From NCBI GenBank assembly GCA_014523685.1, contig JAATVT010000063.1:1-7735 (forward strand): a stretch of DNA of 7,735 bases, read 5' to 3'. Source of the DNA: Nitrososphaerales archaeon TH5893 (GTDB taxonomy: Archaea; Thermoproteota; Nitrososphaeria; Nitrososphaerales; Nitrososphaeraceae). Position numbers and translations under genes: made by a program. The notes under the pieces are model-generated. The model was not told where the DNA came from and made no database searches. It saw nothing but the letters and a program-made list of their open reading frames with translations. Every line of letters starts with the position of its first letter. The first letter of the stretch is position 1. Positions 1 through 5,365 of the stretch are shown one piece after another.

Positions 1-258
1 CGGGTTAAGAATATTCACGCAAATCCGAATGTTGCTCTACTAATTGATGAGTACAATGAAGATTGGAAAAAAATTTGGTTTATCATGATTCAAGGAAATG
101 CATCACTAATAAATAATAAAGAAAATAAACAAAATCGACTCATACAAAGGGTTCATAGGTTATTGTATAAGAAATATCCCCAATATCTAGACACTGGTAT
201 AGGAAAATTCTGTATCATGATAAAGCCACAAAGGATTATAAATTGGAAAAATGATTAA
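1..258 (+). CDS. PPOX-class (probable F420/FMN-dependent) enzyme, C-terminal part
   Basis: The frame is open from base 1 to a TAA at 256-258, giving the last 85 residues of a protein whose start lies outside the window. The fragment begins RVKNIHANPNVALLIDEYNEDW and later has a YPQY motif and a closing IINWK. From memory this matches the C-terminal half of the pyridoxamine-phosphate-oxidase-like split-barrel proteins of the Rv0121 type: an R-x-x-N-I-x-x-x-P-x-V segment, then D-x-Y-x-E-D-W, then Y-P-Q-Y. Family members are about 130-150 residues long and use FMN or F420 in redox chemistry in the cytoplasm; the substrate here is unknown. It converges with the next gene, leaving only 71 bases between them. 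The family call is fairly sure, the cofactor is not. Confidence 0.8.
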   Translation, partial: RVKNIHANPNVALLIDEYNEDWKKIWFIMIQGNASLINNKENKQNRLIQRVHRLLYKKYPQYLDTGIGKFCIMIKPQRIINWKND

Positions 259-329
259 GTCATAATTTGCTAGCTTATTTAAGAACCAATGTTATATCTT
301 TAGCCGGAAAATTTGAAAGCCTTGGTCTC

Positions 330-788
330 TTAAGATGTCAATTTTGATAAATTTGATTTGACAATAATTTCACCTGTTATGGAATCTACATAATAAAGTG
401 AATTGCCTTTCTTGTCCATAACCTCCCAAGCAAAGTGATTTCCTGTTGTCATCGTAACCTCCCCTGTTGAGCCCAGATATTCTCCGATTGAATTTGAATT
501 CGGATCAGATTCAAAAATGCTTCCATTACCTTTAATGTAAACAAATCTAGTTGTGAAATCGTTCGAATTGTGAGAGTCAGCAAATCCATCCTCATTTTCC
601 GTAACAATTGAAACAGCGGTGTCAGACAATATTGGGATCCTGCTAAGAGAGGGTACCTTTATAGAATCCTGTATTGCAATATACACAAGAAACATCGTTA
701 TTACACCAACTATTATCGACAAAGATAGTTTAGCTATATTCTTATTCAATTTTTCGGATCTACAAAATAACTTTCTTATAAATGACAA
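330..788 (-). CDS. Single-pass membrane-anchored protein with PepSY-like C-terminal end
   Basis: This is a 152-residue protein with no recognised name. A basic N-terminus (RKLFCRSEKLNKN) is followed by one hydrophobic segment at about residues 19-40, then a polar, probably extracytoplasmic region. The last 35 residues (W121-EVMDKKGNSLYYVDSITGEIIV) resemble the strand-turn-strand end of PepSY domains, where a Trp-x-Val strand precedes a VD-x-x-TGE-I turn. The match is only half a domain, so function stays open. The start is TTG at 788; an AAAGGA lies 5 bases upstream and an in-frame TGA 33 bases upstream, and the next in-frame ATG (residue 32) would cut the membrane segment. An ATG in another frame at 808 sits at leaderless distance from a TTAA-type box, so the true N-terminus is uncertain. 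Codon use and the protein's hydropathy pattern support it being real. Confidence 0.6.
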   Translation of the reverse strand: MSFIRKLFCRSEKLNKNIAKLSLSIIVGVITMFLVYIAIQDSIKVPSLSRIPILSDTAVSIVTENEDGFADSHNSNDFTTRFVYIKGNGSIFESDPNSNSIGEYLGSTGEVTMTTGNHFAWEVMDKKGNSLYYVDSITGEIIVKSNLSKLTS

Positions 789-827
789 TATAGTCCTTTG
801 TCACTCATCTTGTATCTTTCAGTACTA

Positions 828-837
828 GTTTAATGTT
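828..837 (-). promoter_or_regulatory. Possible TATA box for the membrane protein gene
   Basis: Read leftward the bases are ACATTAAACT. The centre lies about 24 bases before an ATG at 808 and 44 before the TTG start at 788. Position is compatible with an archaeal promoter, but the match to TTTATATA is poor. Confidence 0.25.
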
Positions 838-901
838 GCAACACCGTTGTAAAACTACTAATGTGAAAGGACTGTTCTTGGTATGGTCAATATAATTAAC
901 A

Positions 902-1027
902 CTATGACCCTTCCTTGAGTAAGCTTTTCTTATCCATAACCAACTTGACGATCTTTATGTCTGCAGACCTTAAGAAAAACTCAATACCATCAAGATATTT
1001 TGGAGAATTATACTTATGTTGAATCAA
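902..1027 (-). CDS. Possible 41-residue mini-protein or gene remnant
   Basis: From a TTG at 1027 to a TAG at 902-904 the frame encodes a 41-residue peptide that includes NSPKYLDGIEFFLRSADIKI and ends KKSLLKEGS. Its mix of charged and hydrophobic residues is like a real globular or helical protein. The frame also stays open upstream through ALLVAILIQHKY until a TAG, but no ATG precedes it. It could be the end of a decayed gene whose 5' part is lost, or a genuine small protein with a TTG start. No family is recognised and no clear ribosome site is visible. Confidence 0.3.
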   Translation of the reverse strand: MIQHKYNSPKYLDGIEFFLRSADIKIVKLVMDKKSLLKEGS

Positions 1028-1227
1028 TATGGCAACAAGTAAAGCCTACAAAATCAAGAGAAATTAAAATTAGTAATGATATCTAACTCGAATTACTCTT
1101 GAGAAGCCAATTGTAGTTATTCTTGGACATCCATTCCACTCTAAAACTGAGAACCAAGGAAAAAGGATAATTGGACAAGGAACTCTATGTTGGTAAGATG
1201 TAATGAAAATACAGAGACGAATGGCTA

Positions 1228-1764
1228 CTAAAAAATACCGCTCGGAGTTTGCTGTTGTTGTTGTGACTCTTCACCATCCTTTTTTAATTTATTTTCTTGG
1301 ATGTCTTGTGTTAGTTCTCTATCATTAATGTTCAAATGATCCAGTTTATTTTTAAGCATACTGATAGTGTCTGTAACAACTACGCTGTTAGTAGTCAAAT
1401 CTAGTTTGGCTTTGTAGCACTCGTTTGCAAGAGCTAATGCTTGCAGCTTTGTCTTATCATCAGTTGTTGTAGGTTTTTCTGCAATATCTAGTGTTAATCT
1501 CAATATTCTGTTTATTCCCGTTAGACAGCTTTGATACTCCTCTGGCAATCTTTCCTGGATGTGTTCGTGAAGATTCTCTTGGGCTTGTTGTCTAATATAC
1601 TGTATATCTCCAGAAATGGTTGACCCAGGAATCTGCAATGTATCAGCTATTTCATAGTGGTTGTATCCTTTTACTAGTAACTCCTGTACTTTAAATCTAC
1701 GCAATTCGATAGAGTCCTTTCTATTATCTCGATTCATGCTCACACTCATTGTTTCATCTTCCAT
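1228..1764 (-). CDS. Helix-turn-helix DNA-binding protein, terminase-small-subunit-like layout
   Basis: I place the start at the ATG at 1764, giving 178 residues; an in-frame TTG three codons upstream (1773) is possible but weaker. After a polar N-terminus, residues about 22-60 form a helix-turn-helix of the type used by small terminase subunits, sigma region 4 and other homeodomain-like folds: RRFKVQELLVKGYNHYEIAD, then L-x-I-P-G-S-T-I-S and an IQYIR helix. The middle (60-145) is predicted helical and could be for self-association. The tail is acidic/basic and ends in a run of five Gln encoded by CAA/CAG repeats near 1247-1263. It probably binds DNA in the cytoplasm as a regulator, or is a leftover packaging-type protein; no phage genes are nearby, so a regulator is the better guess. 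Two weak promoter candidates lie upstream: GTAAAAAT near 1789 (25 bases from the ATG) and a longer TATA at 1847-1858. Confidence 0.7.
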   Translation of the reverse strand: MEDETMSVSMNRDNRKDSIELRRFKVQELLVKGYNHYEIADTLQIPGSTISGDIQYIRQQAQENLHEHIQERLPEEYQSCLTGINRILRLTLDIAEKPTTTDDKTKLQALALANECYKAKLDLTTNSVVVTDTISMLKNKLDHLNINDRELTQDIQENKLKKDGEESQQQQQTPSGIF

Positions 1765-1773
1765 GAAAAACAA

Positions 1774-2119
1774 TTATCATCATTCATTTTTACACTCAAC
1801 ATGTCTATTACTGTTACTTTCTATTGGTATGAAGTTAGTTTTTAGCTTTATATATTTTAGAGATATCGGTTTTCTAGACATTCTTGTTCTAGTTAATTGT
1901 TGCAAAGTATCGGGGAAGATAAATAGGTACTAACTTTTTGTGTTCCTCACCGTACATTAAAAGGTGCTATTACTTCTCATGATGACCACCAAATGGTCCC
2001 TTCTATAATAGAGAAAAAGGTATTATGGCGAATTTTTATACGATATTTCCTCTGAAGATAAGTATTATCTCCACAGGCGATTTTGAGGAATATTCGTAAG
2101 GATGACAATCTATCTTACG
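1774..2119. other. Non-coding stretch, no supported gene
   Basis: These 346 bases lie between two leftward genes. Short open frames exist on both strands (for example a minus-strand frame ending in GTIWWSS near 1981) but none has a sensible start, composition or promoter. Besides the TATA-like box at 1847-1858 I see no structured element. Confidence 0.45.
1847..1858 (-). promoter_or_regulatory. TATA-like box upstream of the HTH gene
   Basis: The 12 bases read AAAATATATAAA leftward. If used for the HTH gene they would give a leader of about 60 bases, longer than for other genes here. The sequence is nearly symmetrical, so direction is uncertain. Confidence 0.25.
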
Positions 2120-2409
2120 TTAGCCATTGTCCTCGTTACTCAATTTCTCATCAATACTTTTCTGTAATTCCTTATAGCGTTCATGTCTTTTGGTCCATTT
2201 CGAGAGCACAAACCACTGCCATATTCCTATTCTTAACCATACAATCGAGATTGAAAATGGAATCATACGTGCAATACCAAAAACAGGATTAAAATTTGGG
2301 CCGAAGCTGTAAGGTGCAGTACCTCTATCATGAAATGGAAATGGGGGCCTATCAATGCAAAGGTAACCGCAAATGAGATTGGTGGAATTATCATGATGGT
2401 GAGAATCAT
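2120..2409 (-). pseudogene. Small two-segment membrane protein, apparently frameshifted
   Basis: The C-terminal part is convincing. After a Pro/Phe/Gly-rich loop (PFPFHDRGTAPYSFGPNF) comes a hydrophobic segment (about MIPFSISIVWLRIGIWQWFV) and a charged cytoplasmic tail (KWTKRHERYKELQKS). Reading upstream in this same frame gives an unnatural His/Asp/Asn-rich N-terminus from an ATG at 2440. In the neighbouring frame an ATG at 2409 instead encodes MILTIMIIPPISFAVTFALI, a good membrane segment. The two frames join exactly at a run of five C (minus strand; 2343-2347). One extra C would give a continuous protein of 96 residues reading IGPPFPF across the join. So either the gene has lost one base in this strain, the assembly has a homopolymer error, or the 2440 start is used. 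The ATG at 2409 overlaps an upstream stop as ATGA, an operon-like junction. The family is unknown. Confidence 0.55.
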
Positions 2410-2581
2410 TCAGGTCTTTTTTCCTGTCCAAATGATCCAAACATTAACTGACCCCTTGATTCCATCTGTCCAACAGAATCATCACATGATCCACAGATTA
2501 AGGAGAAGCAAAATAAGTCAGCCTCTTGTTGTAGTTATTGAACAGGAAGAATATAACATGAATGTGAAGCAACAATAACAT
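2406..2581 (-). pseudogene. Possible remnant of a small secreted or membrane ORF upstream of the frameshifted gene
   Basis: From an ATG at 2581 a 27-codon frame encodes MLLLLHIHVIFFLFNNYN followed by a basic stretch and a stop at 2498-2500, like a signal peptide or membrane anchor. A second frame, open from after a TAA near 2535, reads LFCFSLICGSCDDSVGQ, passes an ATG at 2465, and ends GSFGQEKRPE with a TGA overlapping the ATG at 2409. Joined by one frame change they would make a short exported Cys-containing protein in an operon with the next gene. No single intact frame covers it, so this is either a broken gene or a chance pairing. Confidence 0.25.
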
Positions 2582-2588
2582 AACTACG

Positions 2589-2606
2589 ATTACCGAATAT
2601 GGTAAT
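2589..2606. promoter_or_regulatory. Inverted repeat abutting the transporter start, possible operator
   Basis: ATTACC and GGTAAT form perfect 6-base arms around GAATAT and end at the base before the transporter ATG. The element sits in the 25-base gap between divergent starts at 2581 (minus) and 2607 (plus). A dimeric regulator could cover both starts, but 6-base arms in AT-rich DNA can arise by chance. Confidence 0.3.
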
Positions 2607-2912
2607 ATGGATGTCTTGGGGCAAATAATAAGTTATGAGTTTGGTTTCCTAGCTTTTTTTATAGGTGCGATAGCTACACTATTTACTAGATATAGTAGTA
2701 TACCACAGATAATTAAGGGATTCAAAACAAAAAAGATGGACGATGTTTCTTTTTGGCTAATTTTTTATTTAACAGTTGGTCTAGCTTTATGGGTAATCTA
2801 TGGTATACTTATCGATGACCTTGTTATTATTTGGGCAAACGCAGTAGGTGTTGCATCAAACATTGTACTTTTAGGACTAAAAATTAGATTTTCGGTCAAT
2901 CCTTTTGGATGA
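2607..2912 (+). CDS. SemiSWEET (MtN3/PQ-loop) sugar transporter
   Basis: This 101-residue protein has three hydrophobic segments at about residues 10-28, 48-68 and 73-93, the single triple-helix bundle of SemiSWEETs (usually 85-105 residues), which work as dimers and move sugars down their gradient across the cytoplasmic membrane. The diagnostic stretch is RYSSIPQIIKGFKTKKMDDV, with the PQ hinge at P33-Q34, the basic loop, and the Asp-Asp-Val-Ser before helix 2. W62 and Y65 (LWVIYG) end helix 2, and N78 (WANAVG) in helix 3 is at the family's substrate-binding Asn position. The ATG at 2607 directly follows a small inverted repeat; no ribosome site is visible. The gene stands alone, so the sugar cannot be inferred; in related archaea such proteins are common but uncharacterised. 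The family call is strong. Confidence 0.87.
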   Translation: MDVLGQIISYEFGFLAFFIGAIATLFTRYSSIPQIIKGFKTKKMDDVSFWLIFYLTVGLALWVIYGILIDDLVIIWANAVGVASNIVLLGLKIRFSVNPFG

Positions 2913-2913
2913 A

Positions 2914-2948
2914 TTTTTAGAATTTTGAGAAAACCTAGCTTTTGGTTT
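2914..2948 (+). terminator. Possible terminator after the transporter gene
   Basis: A T5 run two bases after the stop codon (2914-2918) is followed by a weak stem (AAACC at 2931-2935, GGTTT at 2944-2948) and a pyrimidine stretch. Archaeal termination needs mainly T runs, so this is plausible but weak. Confidence 0.25.
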
Positions 2949-3010
2949 CTTTCGGAGACAAAACTACAGAAAAGACTAACAAATTTCAACGACCTTCTAG
3001 GGAGCAGAGG

Positions 3011-3017
3011 TTTATTA
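3011..3017 (+). promoter_or_regulatory. TATA box, leaderless spacing, first helical-repeat gene
   Basis: TTTATTA is centred about 28 bases before the ATG at 3042. Transcription starting about 25 bases downstream would begin within a few bases of the start codon, and no ribosome site is seen. Confidence 0.4.
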
Positions 3018-3041
3018 GGTTGCAAGTACATTAGCCAGTAA

Positions 3042-3533
3042 ATGGAAGATAAATCGAAGGGATTTAGAGGCACAATCTCTAATGCGGCAGAAATCATGAA
3101 ATCACTAGGCTCCCCTGATGTTTATAGATCCCTTGAGAAGATTTATCAAACTACGAAAGAAGCAAGGGGTATGATGGAGTCTTTAAAGGAACCTGAAATG
3201 GTAAAAAATATTGATAATATGCGCTTAGCTGCGGAAGCTATTGAGAAAACCTCAAGGAAGATAGAGAGTTCAGTTCTTGAAATAAAAAAGACAGGTATCC
3301 TTGAAGAAGCTTCGGAAGTGCTCGAAGCTGCTCATAACACTTTAGCTTCTGTAGAGAATCGGAACAACATAAGCGAAATAACGTCCGCAATTAAAGACAT
3401 GCTTGAATCAATTAGAGCACTTATCGACGAACTGCGCCTTACTATAAACGATTCTAAAAGATCTGGTTTACTTCACAATGCAGATGAGGCTACAAAAGAA
3501 GTATCTAGTTTTTTCCACACGGTTAGAGAGTAA
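3042..3533 (+). CDS. Helical-repeat (coiled-coil-like) soluble protein, paralogue 1
   Basis: This 163-residue protein has no signal peptide, no membrane segment and no cysteine. It is almost entirely predicted amphipathic helix, rich in Glu, Lys, Ser, Ala and Ile. Turn-like motifs break the helix at irregular intervals: SLGSPDVYRSL (21-31), SLKEPEMVKNI (47-57), KKTGILEEASEV (82-93), and SKRSGLLHNADEA (138-150). Helices of about 20 residues follow each motif. The stretch around IKKTGILEEASEVLEAA aligns without gaps with IRQSGAIDELTEAIKEA of the next gene, so the two look like diverged duplicates. The pattern recalls the long helical tails of MCE/MlaD-type lipid-transport proteins, but no MCE domain is present. 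A structural or scaffold role is inference. It probably has its own promoter at 3011-3017. Confidence 0.75.
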   Translation: MEDKSKGFRGTISNAAEIMKSLGSPDVYRSLEKIYQTTKEARGMMESLKEPEMVKNIDNMRLAAEAIEKTSRKIESSVLEIKKTGILEEASEVLEAAHNTLASVENRNNISEITSAIKDMLESIRALIDELRLTINDSKRSGLLHNADEATKEVSSFFHTVRE

Positions 3534-3594
3534 GGGATTATTGTGCTTTCAAGCTCTCAATATTACTGATTTAATTGTTCTCGGTTGAGTTACC

Positions 3595-3601
3595 TTTTAT
3601 A
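3595..3601 (+). promoter_or_regulatory. TATA box, leaderless spacing, second helical-repeat gene
   Basis: TTTTATA is centred 25 bases before the ATG at 3623, the spacing expected if the transcript begins at or next to the start codon. Confidence 0.45.
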
Positions 3602-3622
3602 GCATAAGTTACAATACACATT

Positions 3623-4060
3623 ATGTCAACAGGAGAAAATAACACCTCTACGACAGGTGCCGGGAAAACAACGTCCATAAAGGATATGACCCCAGAACAA
3701 ACTGCGGAAGCCATTAAGAATATAGCAAAGAATATTCGCGAATCTTCACATAAAATAAGGGAAGCAGTGAGAGTTATTCGTCAAAGTGGTGCAATTGATG
3801 AGCTTACTGAGGCCATAAAAGAAGCGACCATTGCGGCACGTGATACTGCCAAAGATGTCAATGACGTCGCCAAGGATATGAAGGAACGAGGCGTAATACG
3901 TGAGACCATTAATGCTGCAGAGGAGGTAAACATTTCGGCCCATGATACGGCGCAGACTGTCAAGGAATCCGTGAGTAAGAAACCTCAGTCAGAACTCGAT
4001 ACTAAGAATAATACCGAGAAATCGACGAAGACCAGAACAAAGCAAACTACAAGTCTCTAG
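3623..4060 (+). CDS. Helical-repeat soluble protein, paralogue 2, with disordered ends
   Basis: This 145-residue protein has three parts: a Ser/Thr/Gly/Asn-rich N-terminus (1-20), a continuous amphipathic helical core (24-118), and a polar Lys/Thr/Asn-rich tail (119-145, ending TRTKQTTSL). The core has two copies of a Gly-break motif 34 residues apart: RQSGAIDELTEA (53-64) and KERGVIRETINAAEE (87-101). The AARDTAKDVNDVAKD stretch resembles the Ala/Asp/Lys-rich 11-residue repeats of LEA-type desiccation proteins, but this could be simple composition. No cysteine or membrane segment is present. It is the neighbour and probable paralogue of the gene at 3042-3533, with 89 bases and a separate TATA box between them, so they are likely separately transcribed. 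Function is unknown; binding to another helical protein, membrane or DNA through the basic tail is possible. Confidence 0.75.
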   Translation: MSTGENNTSTTGAGKTTSIKDMTPEQTAEAIKNIAKNIRESSHKIREAVRVIRQSGAIDELTEAIKEATIAARDTAKDVNDVAKDMKERGVIRETINAAEEVNISAHDTAQTVKESVSKKPQSELDTKNNTEKSTKTRTKQTTSL

Positions 4061-4148
4061 CTACTTCCGGTACGGGCTCAGTTGTTGAATATTCAAAGGA
4101 TAAAATCTTAATTGGCCATGCCTCCTAATATACGGCTATGTCCTATTC

Positions 4149-4155
4149 TTTTTTT
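4149..4155 (+). terminator. T7 run, probable archaeal terminator
   Basis: Seven consecutive T, within a longer pyrimidine tract, lie about 90 bases after the stop codon of the second helical-repeat gene. T-rich runs alone terminate archaeal RNA polymerase. Confidence 0.4.
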
Positions 4156-4330
4156 CTATGAAACAAAGAGGGGAAATATTCATGAATATGGTGTACCCTT
4201 ACCTCATTACTTCAGATTGTATTGAAACCTACTTTGGTTTAGAGGATATATGATGAAAGGGCCGAGCAGAGAAAAAAAGTCGAAGTCTATTATCTTACAG
4301 GAGTCGTATAACGGAATGCTAACTACATAG

Positions 4331-4353
4331 TATTAACAACGTATATGTTAATA
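4331..4353. promoter_or_regulatory. Perfect inverted repeat TATTAACA-N7-TGTTAATA
   Basis: Both 8-base arms are perfect (4331-4338 and 4346-4353). Two further half-sites follow: TTAATA at 4356-4361 and TATTAA at 4373-4378, themselves inverted. The cluster is about 115-160 bases before the acidic exported protein gene. It could be an operator array for a dimeric regulator, or AT-rich DNA with chance symmetry. Confidence 0.35.
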
Positions 4354-4492
4354 GGTTAATAATAATCGTAAGTATTAATATCTTCTAATCTTCAACAGAT
4401 ACAAAATCCACTGCTAAAGTCAAACCCAAAACTATGATAGAATTGGTCCTCAATGGTTTAATCGGATGAGATGATTTGCAGATTGAGCAAAG

Positions 4493-5131
4493 ATGAAAGT
4501 AAAAGAAGCTATATTTCTGTCCATGCTATGTATGACAGTATTAACCACTGTCATGACAACATCAAAGAGTTTTGCCACGGTGAACTTAGGGGCACTAGAT
4601 GAGGAAGAGGATGAGGATAACAACAGCGGTTACGATACATTTCTTGATGACGGTACAAATAGTGCGTATAGTGGATTTCCAGCAGATGAAGAAAAAATAA
4701 ATGGGTTTGAAGGTGGAATTCCAGCCAATGATGAATTGGGTTATACATACGGAGTAGACGGAGTAGACGGAGCCACAGCCGGCGGTTCTCCAAATGATGA
4801 GGTGAATGCTGCTAGAACTCCGATGCAAGGAGTCAGTGAAAGTAGTGAAGGAGAAGGTAGCTTACCAGGTGATGAAAAAGCTGCCGCTACTGTGGGTAAT
4901 GACAACAACAAAGATGAGACAGGCTCAGATAGTACAGCATACAAAGAATTCCTAGGTTGTCTTTCTGATGCTGAAACAGGAGATGGATCTACCACAGAAC
5001 AAGAAGTACAAGATTGTAATGAATCAAGTTACGGAGAAGAAAGCAACCAACATACTCCTATTGACAATACCGGCAATGGTAATGATCAAGGTGGCATTTC
5101 TGAAAGTGAACCCACCGACGACGAAAAATAG
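4493..5131 (+). CDS. Secreted, highly acidic, low-complexity protein
   Basis: This 212-residue protein begins with a Sec-type signal peptide: basic MKVKEA, a hydrophobic core at about 7-22, and a likely cut after SFA at residue 28. The mature part is dominated by Asp, Glu, Gly, Ser, Asn and Thr, with few hydrophobic and few basic residues, so it should be disordered and strongly negative. A short motif recurs: FPADEEK (62-68), IPANDEL (76-82), SPNDEV (99-104), LPGDEK (124-129) and EPTDDEK (206-212). Two cysteines in the mature chain (156 and 175) flank a 18-residue acidic stretch and could form a disulfide. No anchor, lipobox or sorting signal is seen, so it is probably released or held by charge at the cell surface. 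Calcium or other cation binding, or a matrix role, is inference. The family is unknown. Confidence 0.75.
   Translation: MKVKEAIFLSMLCMTVLTTVMTTSKSFATVNLGALDEEEDEDNNSGYDTFLDDGTNSAYSGFPADEEKINGFEGGIPANDELGYTYGVDGVDGATAGGSPNDEVNAARTPMQGVSESSEGEGSLPGDEKAAATVGNDNNKDETGSDSTAYKEFLGCLSDAETGDGSTTEQEVQDCNESSYGEESNQHTPIDNTGNGNDQGGISESEPTDDEK
4751..4768 (+). repeat. Two tandem copies of GGAGTAGAC
   Basis: The exact 9-base tandem repeat lies in frame in the acidic protein gene and duplicates a Val-Asp-Gly tripeptide. It suggests recent slippage growth of the low-complexity region. Confidence 0.7.
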
Positions 5132-5186
5132 CTAGCGACGAACCGTAGACCGACACAGCAAAATAAAAGTACCAACCAAATCTTTT

Positions 5187-5206
5187 TTACTTCTTTGCCG
5201 AAGTAA
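5187..5206 (+). terminator. Hairpin with adjoining T run after the acidic protein gene
   Basis: TTACTTC (5187-5193) and GAAGTAA (5200-5206) are perfect 7-base arms around TTTGCC. A T6 run (5183-5188) leads into the stem, about 50 bases after the stop codon. Confidence 0.45.
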
Positions 5207-5365
5207 GTATAATAGGCGTAGAAGATTTTTCCCTAATTATCTTTTGAAAAGAAATGGAATCGTAAGATACATATCTTTATTCGGAAGTTGATATTAATCC
5301 AGCATGCCATATTCTAGCACTCAGGACAGACAGAAATTTGGCAAATCATTAGAGGCAATAGGAAT

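Larger units (their letters stand above)
789..1227. other. Gene-poor stretch between two leftward genes
   Basis: This 439-base stretch holds the presumed promoter of the membrane protein gene on its left side and the possible mini-gene at 902-1027. Bases 1080-1196 are open on the plus strand without a start codon (a frame containing PIVVILGHPFHSKTENQGKR), and roughly 1070-1198 is open on the minus strand, again without a good start. These mirror each other and neither is supported as a gene. I see no RNA gene, CRISPR or insertion-sequence end here. Confidence 0.5.
4061..4492 (+). other. Intergenic region with possible micro-ORFs and repeat cluster
   Basis: This 432-base stretch contains a T7 run (4149-4155), two tiny rightward frames and an inverted-repeat cluster. 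The first frame (4158-4253, 31 codons) ends DCIETYFGLEDI. Its TGA overlaps the ATG of the second (4250-4330, 26 codons, MMKGPSREKKSKSIILQESY then NGMLTT). The overlap is operon-like and the second peptide has protein-like composition, but both are too short to claim as genes. A TTTAATC at 4457-4463, about 33 bases before the next ATG, is a possible promoter. Confidence 0.35.

Noticed and set aside
1080..1196. Start-less plus-strand frame containing PIVVILGHPFHSK, and its minus-strand mirror
   Set aside because: Both strands are open, neither has a start codon, and I recognise no family; it cannot be told from chance.
1247..1263. CAA/CAG trinucleotide run as a microsatellite or array
   Set aside because: It is just the in-frame polyglutamine near the HTH protein's C-terminus; only five units.
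1661..1933. Plus-strand frame overlapping the 5' end of the HTH gene
   Set aside because: Ser/Leu/Phe-rich shadow of the HTH coding strand running into a non-coding region, with no promoter.
2330..2578. Plus-strand open frame of 82 codons
   Set aside because: It lies opposite the minus-strand membrane protein and its upstream remnant, has a patternless composition, and its start falls inside the better-supported minus-strand coding region.
3746..3963. Minus-strand frames opposite the second helical-repeat gene
   Set aside because: Mirror frames of an Ala/Glu/Ile-rich helix; no promoter or sensible domain.
4551..4995. Minus-strand open frames opposite the acidic protein gene
   Set aside because: They are Leu/His/Ser-rich mirror images of Asp/Glu/Ser codons on the plus strand; the plus frame has a signal peptide and coherent motifs.
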